Notes: a model not told the origin generated them from the letters alone. DNA of 64,000 bases from Mesorhizobium loti CJ3sym (GCF_000472785.1 NZ_AXAL01000011.1:186001-250000), one strand, 5' to 3'. Positions 52,341-61,521 are shown, counted from the stretch's first letter. Numbers and translations: made by a program.

Positions 52341-53325
52341 AAACCTTTTTAGGATCCTGTGGGCGCAAGGGTGCTGGGTTGGACAAGTCGACGCCGGAGA
52401 CCTTGACCACGGCCAGCCACGCGGCTTCCTGGCTGGCGCGATCGTAGAGGTGTGGCTGGCGTTGCACCTCCATTGGGCCTGAGAACTTCCCTTGAGCCGA
52501 GGCGAAGAATTGCCCTGAGACGTCGGTTCCGAACTCCGACGCCTGGAGGTACCGACGGGCCGCGATCTCCGGCGCCTGATTCATGCCGGGAATGAGGTTC
52601 ACGATCGGAATCATCAGATACTTCAACAACGGGCCAGCGTTTCGCGCCACGTTGGTGGCGTTCGACGCACCGGGCGAGACAGCGTACACGGCCATGCCGG
52701 AGGGTAGCCTGCGCGCCAGCGCCGCGACCCACCAAGCGATAATGAGCTTCGCGTCGGCATACGCATTGTTGGGCGCGTACTTCACGTTTGGCCCGTTGCG
52801 GATCAAGGCTTCAACGGCGGCTGTTCGGTTACCCTGGAAACTCTTGGCCGCAAAGGCTGGCAGGTCGGTGTACTTGAACATGGGTACGCCCCCGCGGGCC
52901 GGCTCCGTGCTGGTGATAACAATCCGCCCGTCGGGGCTGAGAAGGTTGGCGCGAAGCAACCCGACAGTCAGTTGATGATGGCCCATCAGCGGAGCCTCGG
53001 AAGCCTCAATGCCGGCGGCCGTGATCACGCGCTTCTTACCTGGGACCATCCCGGCATTGAGCAGCAGGAGATCGATCGCCCGATCTTGATTGATCAGCTG
53101 GGCGAGCGCGGACTGGACGCTAGCCGGTGTGTCCAACTCCAGCTCCATCGGCGTGAAGATCGGTCGTTTGGTTTCCGCAGCAAGTTTGGCGGCCGCTTCC
53201 TTGGCCCCAGCGAAGCTGCGTCCGGTGATGATGATCTCGCTCCAGCCCTCTTCGGTAAGAGAGCGGGCTGCTGCATAACCGAGCCCGGAGGTTGCGCCGG
53301 TGACGAAAGCGATTGAATGTTTCAT
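52333..53325 (-). CDS. SDR family oxidoreductase
   Basis: A 330-residue extended-length SDR: IAFVTGATSGLGYAAARSL binds the cofactor, LLLLNAGMV follows, and YADAK is the active site. The C-terminal 80 residues (FFASAQGKFSGPMEVQRQPH) extend beyond the Rossmann fold, as in the WW-domain-oxidoreductase/retinol-dehydrogenase-like group. Divergent from the TetR gene, 118 bp apart, a typical regulator/target pair. ATG 53325 preceded by AAGGAGC. Confidence 0.9.
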   Translation of the reverse strand: MKHSIAFVTGATSGLGYAAARSLTEEGWSEIIITGRSFAGAKEAAAKLAAETKRPIFTPMELELDTPASVQSALAQLINQDRAIDLLLLNAGMVPGKKRVITAAGIEASEAPLMGHHQLTVGLLRANLLSPDGRIVITSTEPARGGVPMFKYTDLPAFAAKSFQGNRTAAVEALIRNGPNVKYAPNNAYADAKLIIAWWVAALARRLPSGMAVYAVSPGASNATNVARNAGPLLKYLMIPIVNLIPGMNQAPEIAARRYLQASEFGTDVSGQFFASAQGKFSGPMEVQRQPHLYDRASQEAAWLAVVKVSGVDLSNPAPLRPQDPKKVLY

Positions 53326-53431
53326 GGGGCTCCTTGGTGAGGTTAAGGTCGAAGGAGTCCCACGGGGTAGGGCCGCCTTGTCATTTTTGAACTGTTCGGT
53401 TATATATTGGTGCAAAGATAAGGGTCAAGGA

Positions 53432-53445
53432 ATTTAGAACTAAAT
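53432..53445. promoter_or_regulatory. Palindrome overlapping TetR start, candidate operator 2
   Basis: ATTTAGAACTAAAT, a perfect 14-bp palindrome that ends on the first bases of the TetR start codon (53444). A site there would allow autorepression and control of the divergent SDR. Confidence 0.5.
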
Positions 53446-54055
53446 GTTTCAAAATGCTGAGAGGCCTCGTGGACGCCCCCGTAGCTTCGACGAGAAGGAC
53501 GCGCTGGAAAAGGCGACCCGGGTATTCCGGTCGAAAGGCTACGACGGAGTGACCATTGACGATCTCGTCGCAGGCATGGGTGTGGGACGGCCAAGCCTGT
53601 ATTCCGTCTTCGGAGATAAGCGGGCCATATTCCTGCGTGCCCTTCGGGCCTATGCCGAAGCGAAGGGCGCCCGCGCCGCGAAGGCGCTCTTCTCGCCGGC
53701 GACTCTTCGCGATTCGCTCGCCGGCTTCCTGAGGCACGCCGTAGAAAGTGCGACCGAGGAAGGACAAGCGCCGGGGTGTCTTCTGCTGTGCGTTGCTCCG
53801 CTCGTGGACGATGCCGAGGTCCGGCAGTTCCTCAAGGACACCGTAGCTGGCGGTATGGCGCTGGTAGAACGGCGATTCTACGACGCGATTAGCACGGGAG
53901 AGGTACCGTCCGACTTTCCGGTATCCGCGCGTTCGAGCCAGGTCCTCGACCTGTCGCGCGGTCTGACCATGCGTGCGCAGATGGGCATGCCGCGCAAGAC
54001 GCTTCTGAAAGACGCCGAGGAAGCGGCCGACTTGGTCCTACTGTCGAGGCGGTGA
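53444..54055 (+). CDS. TetR/AcrR-family transcriptional regulator
   Basis: A 203-residue regulator with N-terminal HTH (residues about 12-58: GRPRSFDEKDALEKATRVF, then VTIDDLVAGMGVGRPSLYSV) and a C-terminal ligand/dimer domain with three Cys (APGCLLLCVAP). This type often governs SDR genes and responds to electrophiles or aromatic compounds. Divergent from the SDR pair it probably represses. Confidence 0.92.
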   Translation: MFQNAERPRGRPRSFDEKDALEKATRVFRSKGYDGVTIDDLVAGMGVGRPSLYSVFGDKRAIFLRALRAYAEAKGARAAKALFSPATLRDSLAGFLRHAVESATEEGQAPGCLLLCVAPLVDDAEVRQFLKDTVAGGMALVERRFYDAISTGEVPSDFPVSARSSQVLDLSRGLTMRAQMGMPRKTLLKDAEEAADLVLLSRR

Positions 54056-54115
54056 AATGCGGCGCCAGGGGGTTGATGTCGTGCTTCATGCTGAAGCGCA
54101 CCGACAAAGCCTGCA

Positions 54116-55090
54116 TCACCCCTTCTGCCTGACCAACCGCTCCAGCGTATCGACAATCAGATCACAGAACTTCGCATGGTCGAGCTTCATCGCCACGGTG
54201 TGGCGGAAGTCGGTCTGCTCGCTCGCCGTGCCGCCGAAATGGTGCATACCGCCCATTTTCTCGAAATTGCAGACTGTCATGCCCTTGGTCCAGCGTCCGG
54301 CAAGCTCGACGCGGATGTCGGCCTTCTCGGTGGTGAAGACGGTGGGGTCGATCATCGCCGCGACGCAGCAAGCGTCATGGATGGCGGGATATTGGATCTG
54401 CAGCAGGCCGCCATGCGTGGTCGCTATGAACTCCCAGATATCGAGGATGAACTTGGCCATCGGGCCGCCGATGGCGCGCACTCTGTCTTGCAGGTCCGGG
54501 GTGGCCAGCGCCTGGTGGGTGAGGTCGAGCCCCACCATGGTGACGTCCCAATTGGCGCGGAACACCACGTCGGCTGCCTCCGGGTCGCCATAGACGTTGA
54601 ACTCCGCCGCCGGCGTGATGTTGCCGCGCGTGTAGCTTCCGCCCATCGCGACGACCCGCTTCACGCGGCTGACGATGCGCGGATCCTTGCGCACGGCAAG
54701 CGCGATGTTGGTGTAGGGGCCGACCGGCACCAGCGTCACCGTCTTCGGCTCATGCGCCATGACGGTGTCGATGATGAAGTCGACGGCATGCCGCTTGTCG
54801 AGGTCGAACGAAGCAGGCGGCAGCACGGGACCGTCGAGCCCTGTATCGCCGTGGATCTCGACGGCCAGCACCTGGTCGATGAGGAGCGGGCCGGGCGAGC
54901 CCTTCGCCACCGGCACCTTGATGCCATAGGCGGTGCATACGGAAAGCGCGTTGCGCGTGGTGTTCTCGACATTGTGGTTGCCCGAAACCGTTGTTATGCC
55001 GAGCAGGTCGATGTTCGGATTGCCCGCCGCCAGCAGGATGGCGATGGCGTCATCATGCCCGGGGTCGCAGTCGAGAATGATCTTTTCCAT
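54116..55090 (-). CDS. Nucleoside hydrolase (IunH family)
   Basis: A 324-residue inosine-uridine-preferring type hydrolase that cleaves the N-glycosidic bond of ribonucleosides. The calcium site DCDPGHDDAIA lies near the N-terminus, with VSGNHNVENTTRNAL, VALGG-like VAMGGSY and EFNVYGDPEAA further on; the C-terminal IHDACCVAAMID closes the metal site (Asp). ATG 55090 follows GGAGGT. Substrate preference (pyrimidine or purine) not determined. Confidence 0.93.
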   Translation of the reverse strand: MEKIILDCDPGHDDAIAILLAAGNPNIDLLGITTVSGNHNVENTTRNALSVCTAYGIKVPVAKGSPGPLLIDQVLAVEIHGDTGLDGPVLPPASFDLDKRHAVDFIIDTVMAHEPKTVTLVPVGPYTNIALAVRKDPRIVSRVKRVVAMGGSYTRGNITPAAEFNVYGDPEAADVVFRANWDVTMVGLDLTHQALATPDLQDRVRAIGGPMAKFILDIWEFIATTHGGLLQIQYPAIHDACCVAAMIDPTVFTTEKADIRVELAGRWTKGMTVCNFEKMGGMHHFGGTASEQTDFRHTVAMKLDHAKFCDLIVDTLERLVRQKG

Positions 55091-55366
55091 GGTGGGCACC
55101 TCCCTTGCCGGCCGAACCTGTCCGCGACAAGAGGCTGGGGCGTCCGAGCAGTCAAGTTCCAGTGCTCGACCGATCTGCAGCCACTCGGCCCTCCGCGTGG
55201 ACCCGATTCCGCTTCTCCACCTCGGCACTCCGACCACGGCCGCCTCGTTGCGTCTTCGTGTCGGTCGCTCGAAACAATGATTTTGTCTTCACTTTCCGCA
55301 GAACGATGGTTCTAATCCCAGGGAGTTGCTTCGAAGTCGTTCCAGGGTCGCGGAAGGGGACGCGGC

Positions 55367-56350
55367 ATGGTGGATTCTGATCGGATCGACAGGCTGATCG
55401 CGGCGGTGCCCGCCGCCTTGGCGCTTCGCGCCGGGCTGGAGCTTGGCATCTTCACCCGGCTCGCTGGCGATGCGGCGACAGCCGACAGCCTTGGGGCCGC
55501 GCTCAACGTCGAGCCCGATCGTCTGTCGCGGCTCCTCTATGCGCTGGCCAGCATCGGTCTCCTCGACGTCAAGGATGGTCAATTTCGCAACGGTGCCGAA
55601 GCGTCGGCCTTCCTCGACGCATCCAGGCCGACCTATCGCGGCGGCGATCATGCGCTGCTGCGCGAGCTCTGGGGAGCCGACCTCTTGACCGCGGAGTCGC
55701 TGCGACAGAACCGGCCCGCCGCGCTGCACGACTTTTCCGAAGCGGGGCCCGAGGCGGCGGCGGCCTTCAGCCGCATGCTCGCACCGGGCGGGGTGATTTT
55801 CGGCCGAAACCTGGCCCGCGAGCTGGACCTATCGGCTATTCGTTCGGTGATCGATATCGGCGGCGGCGCCGGGACCATTCTCGTCGGCCTTCGCGAGCGG
55901 TGGCCACGGATTGCGGCGACGCTGATGGAACTGCCAACGGTTGCAGCGGTCGCGCCGGATATCCTGGCCGAATACGGCGCCAATGACGTGGTCGTCGAAG
56001 AAGGCGACATCACCGTCGCGCCATCGATCGGTCGGCACGATCTGGCGATCCTGAAGGCCGTCGTTCAGGTGCTGCCGCCGGACCAGGCACGCCGTGCGAT
56101 CCTGAACGCCGCGCGTTGCCTCACATCAGGCGGCGAGCTCGCAATCGCGGGGTGGGGTGTCGTCGATGACGACCGCCTCGGCCCGCCCGAGGGGGTCTTT
56201 CTCAACCTCACCTTCCTGAACCTCTATCGCCACGGCGAATCCTACACAGAAGGTCAGTATCGCGCGTGGATGACCGAGGCTGGCTTCAAGGATATCTCCA
56301 GGTCGCGCCTGACGGACGGCACCACCTTGTTTCGTGGGCGCCTCGGCTGA
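55367..56350 (+). CDS. SAM-dependent O-methyltransferase (COMT/ASMT-like)
   Basis: A 327-residue class I methyltransferase of the plant-type O-methyltransferase family. An N-terminal winged-helix dimerisation domain (ALRAGLELGIFTRLAGDAAT) precedes the SAM-binding domain with VIDIGGGAGTILVGL (about residue 165), VEEGDI and LAILKAVVQVLPPDQA. Such enzymes methylate phenolic or polyketide hydroxyls. No biosynthetic cluster is adjacent, so the substrate is open. Confidence 0.88.
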   Translation: MVDSDRIDRLIAAVPAALALRAGLELGIFTRLAGDAATADSLGAALNVEPDRLSRLLYALASIGLLDVKDGQFRNGAEASAFLDASRPTYRGGDHALLRELWGADLLTAESLRQNRPAALHDFSEAGPEAAAAFSRMLAPGGVIFGRNLARELDLSAIRSVIDIGGGAGTILVGLRERWPRIAATLMELPTVAAVAPDILAEYGANDVVVEEGDITVAPSIGRHDLAILKAVVQVLPPDQARRAILNAARCLTSGGELAIAGWGVVDDDRLGPPEGVFLNLTFLNLYRHGESYTEGQYRAWMTEAGFKDISRSRLTDGTTLFRGRLG

Positions 56351-56395
56351 CGATCAGAGTGGGCATGGAGTTGGTCGCCTGAAGGTGCGGCCCTC

Positions 56396-56528
56396 TCAGC
56401 CCTTCCGCTTCTCGACCTCCGCCTTCCTCAGCAGGAACCGCTGGATCTTACCGCTCGGCGTCTTCGGCAGTTCCGCGACGAAATCGATCTCGCGCGGATA
56501 GGCGTGGGCCGAGAGCCGCTTGCGGACA
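56396..56528 (-). pseudogene. Displaced 3' fragment of acyl-CoA synthetase gene
   Basis: 133 bp that match 57112-57244, the last 44 codons of the acyl-CoA synthetase gene, in the same orientation with only about six base differences, including the stop codon. The match ends abruptly. The unrelated gene at 56638-57099 lies between the two copies. Confidence 0.9.
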
Positions 56529-56637
56529 AAGTTCTGGTGCTCGATCGATCGAGGCGGCAGCGTCACCCGCACAGAGGCCAGTGAAGGCTGGTGCCTAGCG
56601 TGGCTCGTGGCATAGTGTTAGCCGCTCGGAAAAGCAA

Positions 56638-57099
56638 ATGGGCTTATCGATGACGGACGATGTCGACAATTTGGAAACGCCCGAAAGCGCAGAACAGCCT
56701 ATCTCAGACATTCTTCTGAATCAGCGCTATCGAAACTATCTCATCGGCTACTTCAAGTGGGTGTCGTCCCATGAAGAACAGCGTAGATATCAAGCCACGG
56801 TCCCGTATGTTCACATCCCGAACGAGGCCTTCAATCAATGGGATGACTATGCGTCCGACAGAATTCTCGAACATTATGTCGAGCCTGTTTTCTCCATCGA
56901 GGAGCAGCAAGCGCTTCGAGACTATCGGGCCGTTTTGAACAGCGCCGCTGAAGACACGCCCCAGATGTTGCCACCTTTAGAGCAAGTGATAGCAACGGAG
57001 CCTTGGGAGCGGCTGAGGCTTGCCGCGGCTGAAGCCTTGGAGGTTTTCATGCGCCGCGCAACATTCGACTGGGAAGCCGAGCAATTCCCTACTAACTGA
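56638..57099 (+). CDS. Hypothetical protein inserted at acyl-CoA synthetase 3' end
   Basis: A 153-residue acidic soluble protein, helical, rich in Glu, Tyr and Trp (EEQRRYQATVPYVHIPNEAF in the middle). Base composition is lower in GC than in the flanking genes. Start may be ATG 56638 or 56650; neither has a strong ribosome site. Family not recognised; size, acidity and solitary position are compatible with an immunity or antitoxin-like cargo gene, but that is speculation. Flanked by duplicate copies of the synthetase end. Confidence 0.6.
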   Translation: MGLSMTDDVDNLETPESAEQPISDILLNQRYRNYLIGYFKWVSSHEEQRRYQATVPYVHIPNEAFNQWDDYASDRILEHYVEPVFSIEEQQALRDYRAVLNSAAEDTPQMLPPLEQVIATEPWERLRLAAAEALEVFMRRATFDWEAEQFPTN

Positions 57100-57111
57100 G
57101 GCTCGTTCGCC

Positions 57112-58758
57112 TCAGCCCTTCCGCTTCTCCACCTCGGCCTTCCTCAGCAGAAACCGCTGGATCTTGCCGCTGGGCGTCTTCGGCAGTTCCGCGACGAAAT
57201 CGATCTCGCGCGGATAGGCGTGGGCCGAGAGCCGCTTGCGGACATGCTGGGCCAGTTCCTCGGCGAGCTCGGGGCTGCCTTGATACGCCGGCGCCAGGAT
57301 GACGAAGGCCTTGACGATTTCGGTGCGCTGCGGGTCGGGCACGCCGACCACGGCGGCCTCGTTGACCGCGGGATGTTCGATGAGCGCGCTTTCGACGTCG
57401 AAGGGGCCGATGCGATAGCCGGACGAGGTGATGACATCGTCGGCACGACCGATGAAGGAGACCGATCCGTCGGGCTCGTATTCCACCGTGTCGCCGGTGC
57501 GGTAGTAGCCGCCTGATATCGCCGGCGTCTGCTCCTGGTGGTAGCCGTCGAACCAGCGCAGCGGCGAGTTGGCGATGTCGACGGCGAGGATGCCGGGCTG
57601 GTTGGGGCCAAGCTCGCGGCCTTCGTCGTCCAGCACCACCATGCGGTACCCCGGCATGGCGAAGCCGGCCGAGCCTGTGCGAACGGTATGCGAAAGCCCA
57701 TGGTGGTTGTTGACCATCATGCCGTTCTCGGTCTGGCCGTAATGGTCGTGGATGGGCGCGGCGAGATGGGCGTCGAACCAGCGGATCACTTCCGGGTTGA
57801 GCGGCTCGCCGGCGCTGCTCACCACACGCAGGCGGCCCTTGATGCCAGCGGCTGCCTCCGGCCCTTCGGCGAGCAGCAGGCGGAAGGCTGTGGGCGAACC
57901 GGCAAGGCTGGTGACGCCGAGCCGCTCGATGACGTCGTAGGTGCTTTTGACCGTGAAGACGCCCTCGTTGAAGGTGGTGGCGATGCCCAGCAGCAGCGGG
58001 CCTGTGATGGCGTAGTAGAGGCCATAGGCCCAGCCCGGATCGGCGATGTTCCAGAAGATGTCGTCGGGCCGAAGCCCGATCGCATCACGCATATAGGCGC
58101 CGAAGGCGAGCAGGGCGCTGAGCGGCACCGGCACGCCCTTGGGCAGGCCCGTTGTTCCCGAAGTCGACATCATCATGAACAGGTCGTCACCCCGGCGCAT
58201 GACGGGCTCGCAATCGGGCGAGGCGGCGGCGAGGGCGGCGCGGAAATCGATGTCGCCTGGGGGCAAGGCGTCGCCGACACCAAGAATGATGGCGATCGGC
58301 GGTCCGTTCTCGATCTCGTCGAGCTTGCCGCGATTGGCCGGATTGGTCACCACCAGCTTCGCCCGGCTGTAGCCGAGGCGGTGTTCGATCGCCTTGGGGC
58401 CGAAGGCGGTGAACAGCGGCTGGTAGACCGCGCCGATGCGCCAGGTGCCAAGGATCAGCGCCACCAGTTCGGGGATGCGCGGCAGCATGCCGGCGACGAC
58501 ATCGCCGGGACCGACGCCGGTTGCCTTGAGCAGGTTGGCGACGCGGCCCGACATATCAGCGAGGTCGTCGAAGCTGAATTCTCGCAATTCGCCACTGGTC
58601 GAGATCGCGCGCAGCGCCAGCCGGTTCTGGCCGGTATGGCGGCCGCAGCATTCGACATAGGCGTTGATGCCGGTCGCCGGGTCGCCTTGCAGCCTGGCGA
58701 TCTCATCCTCGATGCGAAAGGCCGCAATGGCGTCCTCGTAGAGCGGCAAGCCGGTCAT
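57112..58758 (-). CDS. Acyl-CoA synthetase, medium-chain type (AMP-forming)
   Basis: A 548-residue adenylate-forming enzyme that activates a carboxylic acid to its CoA thioester with ATP. Motifs: MMSTSGTTGLPKGVP (phosphate loop), DHYGQTE, YRTGDTVEYEPDGSVSFIGR and C-terminal PKTPSGKIQR with the catalytic Lys. It resembles ACSM/acetyl-CoA-synthetase-like proteins. The 3' end is duplicated at 56396-56528. ATG 58758 follows GGAGG. Confidence 0.92.
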   Translation of the reverse strand: MTGLPLYEDAIAAFRIEDEIARLQGDPATGINAYVECCGRHTGQNRLALRAISTSGELREFSFDDLADMSGRVANLLKATGVGPGDVVAGMLPRIPELVALILGTWRIGAVYQPLFTAFGPKAIEHRLGYSRAKLVVTNPANRGKLDEIENGPPIAIILGVGDALPPGDIDFRAALAAASPDCEPVMRRGDDLFMMMSTSGTTGLPKGVPVPLSALLAFGAYMRDAIGLRPDDIFWNIADPGWAYGLYYAITGPLLLGIATTFNEGVFTVKSTYDVIERLGVTSLAGSPTAFRLLLAEGPEAAAGIKGRLRVVSSAGEPLNPEVIRWFDAHLAAPIHDHYGQTENGMMVNNHHGLSHTVRTGSAGFAMPGYRMVVLDDEGRELGPNQPGILAVDIANSPLRWFDGYHQEQTPAISGGYYRTGDTVEYEPDGSVSFIGRADDVITSSGYRIGPFDVESALIEHPAVNEAAVVGVPDPQRTEIVKAFVILAPAYQGSPELAEELAQHVRKRLSAHAYPREIDFVAELPKTPSGKIQRFLLRKAEVEKRKG

Positions 58759-58852
58759 GTCAGTCCTCCCTGGCGGCGCCCATCTCCCCATGGCGCGCTG
58801 TCGCGCCAACAATGACACCGGATGCGTCCAATGGGCAACGGCGGAGCCGTCG

Positions 58853-59746
58853 CTAAAGGTTCGCCTCGGCGAAAATGCGCGCCGCCCAGTCGAGGAAGAC
58901 GCGCAGGCGTGGCGACAACTGCCGGTTCTGCGGGTAGAGCGCCGACAGCGGCGTCGGCGAGGGCGGAAAGTCCGCCAGCACTTCAACCAGCGTGCCGTCG
59001 GCAAGGTCCCTCTCGAAGCGATAGCGCGGCGCCTGGATGAGGCCGAGGCCGAGCCGCGCGAGGTCGGCGGCGGTGTCGGAATTGTTGGCGGCGACGCGGC
59101 CGGGCAGTCGGATCTCGCGCGTCTTGCCACGGACGGTGAATTCGAAGGGCAGCACCTCGCCGGTGCGCGACGAAACGAAGCCGATTGCCTGGTGGCCGTC
59201 AAGCGCATCGGGGGAGGCGGGCGTGCCGTGGCGAGAGAGATAGGCGGGACTGGCGCAGGTCATCTCGCGGATCATGGCGAGCCGCCGCATGATCATGCCG
59301 CTGTCGGGCGGCTCGCCGACGCGGATGACGCAATCGACACCCTCGCGCACGAGGTCGACCAGCCGGTCGCTCTGGCCGATCTGCAGATCGATGCGCGGAT
59401 ATCGCGCCAAAAACTCCGGCAGGCGCGGCAGCAGGAAGGTGCGGGTGAGCAGCGTGCTGGCGTCGATGCGCAGCAGGCCGAAGGGTTCTGCCTTGCGGAA
59501 GGCGGCTTCCGCATCCTCGATCTCGGCCAGGATCGACAGGCAGCGTTGATAGTAGGCCTCGCCGTCCTGCGTGGCGTTCACCTGCCGCGTCGTGCGCTCC
59601 AGCAGCCGCGCGCCGAGATGTTCTTCGAGGCGGTGGATGGCCTCCGTCGCGGTTGACCTGGGCAGGCCGAGACCGGCGGCGGCAGCGGTGAAGCTGCGCC
59701 GCTCCAGCACGCGAACGAAGAGCCGCATCGTATCCAGGCGATCCAT
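58853..59746 (-). CDS. LysR-family transcriptional regulator
   Basis: A 297-residue regulator: N-terminal HTH (MRLFVRVLERRSFTAAAAGL, STATEAIHRLEEHLGARLLE) and an effector domain (GLLRIDASTLLTRTFLLPRL). It is divergent from the SDR/SDR/tautomerase genes starting at 59849, with a candidate LysR box in between, so it probably controls them and itself. Confidence 0.93.
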   Translation of the reverse strand: MDRLDTMRLFVRVLERRSFTAAAAGLGLPRSTATEAIHRLEEHLGARLLERTTRQVNATQDGEAYYQRCLSILAEIEDAEAAFRKAEPFGLLRIDASTLLTRTFLLPRLPEFLARYPRIDLQIGQSDRLVDLVREGVDCVIRVGEPPDSGMIMRRLAMIREMTCASPAYLSRHGTPASPDALDGHQAIGFVSSRTGEVLPFEFTVRGKTREIRLPGRVAANNSDTAADLARLGLGLIQAPRYRFERDLADGTLVEVLADFPPSPTPLSALYPQNRQLSPRLRVFLDWAARIFAEANL

Positions 59747-59754
59747 GCCATTTG

Positions 59755-59769
59755 TTCGCAGTTTTCGAA
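59755..59769. promoter_or_regulatory. Candidate LysR box (T-N11-A)
   Basis: TTCGCAGTTTTCGAA has dyad arms TTCG / CGAA around seven bases and fits T-N11-A. It lies 8 bp before the LysR start and about 80 bp upstream of the divergent SDR gene, a usual place for an autoregulated LysR site. Confidence 0.5.
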
Positions 59770-59848
59770 TAGTGATGTCAAGAGGCGGCTGATTATCCGG
59801 AAGATGGCGAAGTGTATATCCACGTCATCAACAAACGGAGAGACTTCC

Positions 59849-60589
59849 ATGACATCCAATCCAACCAGAACCGCGATCGTGACCGGCGCCTCCAAGGGCA
59901 TCGGTGCGGCGATCGCACAGCGGCTCGCCCGCAACGGCATCGCCATCGTGGTCAACTATGCACGGGGCCGTGCCGAGGCCGAAGCGGTCGTCGGCGCGAT
60001 CGAGGCCGAAGGCGGCAAGGCGATCGCCGTGCAGGCCGATATCGCCGATCCCGCCGGCATTGCCGCGCTGTTCGATGCCGGCGAGAAGGCGTTCGGCGGC
60101 GTCGATATCCTCGTCAACAATGCCGGCATCATGAAGCTGTCGCCGATCGCCGGGACCGACGATGCCGCGTTCGACACGCAGGTCGCGATCAATCTCGGCG
60201 GCGTGTTCCGGGGCATGCGCGAAGGCGCAAAACGCCTGCGCGATGGCGGCCGCATCGTCAATTTCTCTTCGAGCGTCGTCGGCCTCTACCAGCCGGGCTA
60301 CGGCGTCTATGCCGCCACCAAGGCGGCCGTCGAGGCGATGACGCATATCCTTGCCAAGGAGCTTGGCGCGCGCCGTGTCACCGTCAATGCGGTGGCGCCA
60401 GGACCGGTCGAGACGGCGCTGTTCACGGACGGCAAGAGCGCGGCGCAGATCGAGGCTACGGCCAAGATGAGCCCGCTCGGCCGGCTCGGCCAGCCCAACG
60501 ACATTGCCGGCGTCGTCTCGTTCCTGGCCGGACCGGACAGCGGCTGGGTCAACGGACAAATCATCCGCGCCAATGGCGGCGTCATCTGA
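59849..60589 (+). CDS. SDR family oxidoreductase (first gene of LysR-linked operon)
   Basis: A 246-residue classical SDR: TAIVTGASKGIGAAIA, LVNNAGIMKLS, Ser in VNFSSSV, YAATK and TVNAVAPGPVET; C-terminal QIIRANGG. Very close in style to 3-oxoacyl-ACP-reductase-like enzymes. ATG 59849 with GGAGAG eight bases before. A second SDR gene follows after 11 bp. Confidence 0.92.
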   Translation: MTSNPTRTAIVTGASKGIGAAIAQRLARNGIAIVVNYARGRAEAEAVVGAIEAEGGKAIAVQADIADPAGIAALFDAGEKAFGGVDILVNNAGIMKLSPIAGTDDAAFDTQVAINLGGVFRGMREGAKRLRDGGRIVNFSSSVVGLYQPGYGVYAATKAAVEAMTHILAKELGARRVTVNAVAPGPVETALFTDGKSAAQIEATAKMSPLGRLGQPNDIAGVVSFLAGPDSGWVNGQIIRANGGVI

Positions 60590-60600
60590 AGGAAATGACC

Positions 60601-61491
60601 ATGAAACAGACAATTTTGATCACCGGTGCTTCCTCAGGCTTTGGCGCGATGACGGCGCGTGCGCTGGCAAGAGAAGGCCACACGGTCTATGCCTCGATGC
60701 GCGACCCCTCGGCGCGTAGTGCTGCGGTAGCCGAGATGGAAAACTTCGCTCGTGACGAGGGCGTGGCGCTGAAGACCATCGCGCTCGACGTCACCTCCGA
60801 TGCGTCGGCCGAGGCGGCAATCCGGCAGATCGTCAGTGAAGCCGGCCAGCTCGACGTGCTGATCCACAATGCCGGGCATATGGGGTTCGGCCCGGCCGAG
60901 TCCTTCTCGCCCGAACAGCTGACGCAGCTCTATGACGTCAACGTCGTCGGCACGCAGCGTGTCAACCGCGCCGCCCTGCCGCATATGCGGTCTCTTGGCC
61001 GGGCGCAGATGATCTGGGTCGGCTCGAGCAGCACGCGCGGCGGCACGCCGCCCTTCCTGGCGCCCTATTTCGCCGCCAAGGCCGGCATGGATGCGCTGGC
61101 GCAAAGCTATGCGCTTGAACTCGCCCGCTTCGGCATCGAGACGACGATCGTGGTGCCGGGCGCCTTCACCAGGGGCACGGAGCATTTCCACCACGCAGCA
61201 GCGCCCGCCGATGCCGAGCGCGCCGGCCTCTATTGGTCCGGCCCATACGCCGGTGTCGACCAGCAGGTGTTGAAGGGGCTGGCGTCCCTCGAGCCGGCGG
61301 ATGCCGATCCGGCCGAGATCGCGGCGGCAATCGTCGACCTCGTCGCCATGCCGCACGGCAGCCGCCCGTTTCGCGTTCACATCGACCCTTCGGATGACGG
61401 CGCCGTGATCGTCAACGGCGTTGCCGACCGCGTGCGCGCGCAATTCATGGAACGGATCGGCCTTGCCGACCTGCTCCATCCCAAAGCCTGA
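60601..61491 (+). CDS. SDR family oxidoreductase (second gene of operon)
   Basis: A 296-residue SDR with QTILITGASSGFGAMTARAL, LIHNAGHMGFG, Ser in WVGSSS, YFAAK and VVPGAFTRG. The C-terminal 80 residues extend the fold, as in retinol-dehydrogenase-like bacterial SDRs. Ribosome site AAGGAAATG overlaps a preceding ATG at 60595. Part of the LysR-linked operon; probably acts on the same or a related carbonyl compound as its neighbours. Confidence 0.92.
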   Translation: MKQTILITGASSGFGAMTARALAREGHTVYASMRDPSARSAAVAEMENFARDEGVALKTIALDVTSDASAEAAIRQIVSEAGQLDVLIHNAGHMGFGPAESFSPEQLTQLYDVNVVGTQRVNRAALPHMRSLGRAQMIWVGSSSTRGGTPPFLAPYFAAKAGMDALAQSYALELARFGIETTIVVPGAFTRGTEHFHHAAAPADAERAGLYWSGPYAGVDQQVLKGLASLEPADADPAEIAAAIVDLVAMPHGSRPFRVHIDPSDDGAVIVNGVADRVRAQFMERIGLADLLHPKA

Positions 61492-61521
61492 AATCCGACC
61501 CTCAACAGAAAGGAAACGATC

